A DNA stretch of 64,000 nucleotides from Verrucomicrobiota bacterium. GTDB lineage: Bacteria; Verrucomicrobiota; Verrucomicrobiia; Verrucomicrobiales; Verrucomicrobiaceae. The position numbers and the translations under genes are program-made. The notes under the pieces were generated by a model, which did not search any database, was not told the origin of the DNA, and saw nothing but the letters and a program-made list of their open reading frames with translations. How positions within the stretch are numbered: position 1 is the first letter of the stretch; each line of letters starts with the position of its first letter. Below, in pieces: positions 62,603 to 64,000 of this stretch. The stretch lies in assembly GCA_026397715.1 (NCBI GenBank), contig JAPLUN010000420.1:44533-108532 (forward strand), read 5' to 3'.

Positions 62603-64000
62603 ATGAAGAAAAAACGGGCCCTTTATTTTCTGCTGCCGGCTTTGTTGTTCATCCTAGGCGGTATCTATGCAGTGGAGCCCGGTTGGTATGCACGGGCATC
62701 CAGGTCCAGTCTCTGCCTGCAGGAGGAGCGCTCGCTGCCCGCAGGCCATTACGTTGGAAACGGCATCCTGGTGAAGCTCGATCCTTATTTAGCGACTCCC
62801 CGCGCACGCCAGATGGAGGTGACCTTCCCGGCGGGAACCGTGCTGGAGGACGTGACGCTGAACACCACCAACGGCGCGGTCGTGAATCTGAACAACTGCA
62901 TCTTGCGCAGGGTGGCGTTCAAAATGACCTCACGCGGCAGCTTCAATCTGACGGGTTGCGCGCTGGAGGACTGCTACGTGACCCATGACAAGGGAGTCTT
63001 CCGCCGCAGCAACGGTGTGGCATTCACCATCGAGGATCTTTACGGAGAGGTCGGTCCGCCGATGCTGAACATGACAGAGTGCGTGGTGGCTGGCAGCACG
63101 CTGGCGTCGCCTTTTTTATGCGGGATGACCGCCAAACGCTGCACCTTTGTGTCCTGTGTGCAGGAATCTTATCCTACCGATGGGAGCCAGCGCTCCACGC
63201 GCTTCTTCGAGTGCCTGTTTGACAATACCAAATTTACCGGAACGGATGTCTTGCTGACCACCAGCCAGTGCCGCTTCACCCAATGTGAATGTCTGGATGT
63301 GCTTTCAAGAACCGCCGCGAACTTTGTGGTGACGCCCGTGGTGCTGAAGCTGGCATGGGAGAAGGGCAATCCGGAGCTGCCGGACAAGACCGTCAACGGC
63401 AAGGTGGTTTTTGAAAAAATCTCCGCGTCATTCGCGGCTGGCTGCAGCCAGGCCCATCAATGGGATGGCAGCCACCTGAAGGTCGCGTCTTTACCAGACA
63501 CAGGCGCCACACCCCAGCAGTTGCAGCAGGTCTGGAAGCTCATCGACATGAGCAGCGCTGTCGCGAACGCCAACAACAATGCCCCGGCAGCACCCCAAGG
63601 TGCGGCACCGGCTGGCAATAACGCAGTGATCACCGGCACTGCCGCCGCCGCCGGCGTGTCCTTCAAGTCACGCATCAATCAGGTGAACGGCCTGCTGATC
63701 TCCCAGCTCTCTTCGGGCGGCGAGGCCGGGCAGGTCACGCGCATGAACCTCGCCGCGCTGCCTTCGCTGGGGGAGTCTCCTTCCACGCTCAAGTTCAATC
63801 AAGATGTCGGAGAGAGCATGAGCAAGGCGCTCAATGAGGTCAGCAAATTCTCCCAGCTGCGCCACGGTGGCTGGCCGGTGGGCCACTCGCTGGAGATCGG
63901 TTTTGAAGACAAGTACATCGGCAAGGACGGCCCCTCCGCCGCCGTGGCCTGCGCCCTGCTGCTGGAAGCCGCGCTCACCGGCAAGAAATGGGACCCTGCT
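62603..64000 (+). CDS. Membrane-anchored beta-solenoid-like protein with Lon-type (S16) protease domain, 3' end cut
   Basis: At least 466 codons without a stop; the frame is absent from the track because it runs off the window. A signal anchor (RALYFLLPALLFILGGIY) is followed by about 250 residues with repeated short motifs and cysteines (NNCILRRVAF, TGCALEDCYV, TECVVAG, KRCTFVSC, FECLFDN, SQCRFTQC), like a pentapeptide/beta-helix. An Asn/Ala-rich linker follows, then an S16-like domain with GHSLEIGFEDKYIGKDGPSAAVACALL; DGPSA is the Lon serine motif (Ser445). The Lys of the dyad would be beyond the window. Confidence 0.72.
   Translation, partial: MKKKRALYFLLPALLFILGGIYAVEPGWYARASRSSLCLQEERSLPAGHYVGNGILVKLDPYLATPRARQMEVTFPAGTVLEDVTLNTTNGAVVNLNNCILRRVAFKMTSRGSFNLTGCALEDCYVTHDKGVFRRSNGVAFTIEDLYGEVGPPMLNMTECVVAGSTLASPFLCGMTAKRCTFVSCVQESYPTDGSQRSTRFFECLFDNTKFTGTDVLLTTSQCRFTQCECLDVLSRTAANFVVTPVVLKLAWEKGNPELPDKTVNGKVVFEKISASFAAGCSQAHQWDGSHLKVASLPDTGATPQQLQQVWKLIDMSSAVANANNNAPAAPQGAAPAGNNAVITGTAAAAGVSFKSRINQVNGLLISQLSSGGEAGQVTRMNLAALPSLGESPSTLKFNQDVGESMSKALNEVSKFSQLRHGGWPVGHSLEIGFEDKYIGKDGPSAAVACALLLEAALTGKKWDPA

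Overview
The window looks like a chromosome segment of a high-GC, Gram-negative bacterium, most likely a Verrucomicrobiota member of the Prosthecobacter/Verrucomicrobiaceae kind. This is inference from gene content. It carries a large secreted membrane-bound-dehydrogenase/HEAT/cytochrome c protein of the PVC type, a secreted sulfatase, a secreted Gfo/Idh/MocA oxidoreductase, a verrucomicrobial-style ExbD, LPS enzymes, and a TonB receptor. No rRNA, tRNA or CRISPR array was seen.

Layout. 0-3.1 kb: a leftward operon for a methylated phenolic-lipid-like product (YceI, type III polyketide synthase, FAD hydroxylase, methyltransferase cut by the window edge). 4-9.3 kb: rightward DUF434 protein, NosR-like FMN/Fe-S membrane protein, rhomboid-like protein, XerC/D recombinase and a UPF0175/DUF3368 toxin-antitoxin pair. 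9.3-15.3 kb: leftward secreted heparinase-like protein, SprT, serine acetyltransferase, a lipoprotein and a ParE-type toxin-antitoxin pair, with one rightward HD-type protein. 15.3-25.2 kb: Ski2-like helicase, ketopantoate-reductase-like protein, purine nucleoside phosphorylase, SUKH-like proteins, biotin synthase, a serine-protease autotransporter and an oxidoreductase. 25.2-31.8 kb: leftward TIM-barrel-like protein, DUF2157/GDYXXLXY pair, three tandem Wzz-like paralogues of shrinking size, and MsrA. 32-42 kb: truncated haemoglobin, 2-hydroxyacid dehydrogenase, a fused lipid A acyltransferase/heptosyltransferase, sulfatase, orphan NarL-type regulator, ExbD with an upstream in-frame stop, and the PVC haem protein.

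42.1-47.9 kb is the most system-like block: two paralogous small membrane proteins (shared FDGQHxCxLCKKVKEG motif) bracket a cytochrome c, a SCO-like thiol protein and an HMA metal-binding protein, followed by a TonB receptor and a PepSY membrane protein. I read it as a probable copper (or other metal) acquisition/handling locus. 47.9-53.1 kb holds secreted proteins (DUF3142, CGPFFP protein, DUF2059, sialidase-like). 53.2-61.9 kb is an accessory stretch of mostly small leftward genes, including a DUF5615/DUF433 pair and a DUF3987-like protein with 63-bp internal repeats. The window ends with pyrE and a rightward open frame, absent from the ORF track because it lacks a stop, that ends in a Lon-type (S16) protease motif.

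Short repeats are a theme: a 145-bp element in two inverted copies, a palindromic GCGGGCAATC family in two copies, and a ~42-bp repeat shared by a coding region and its flank.
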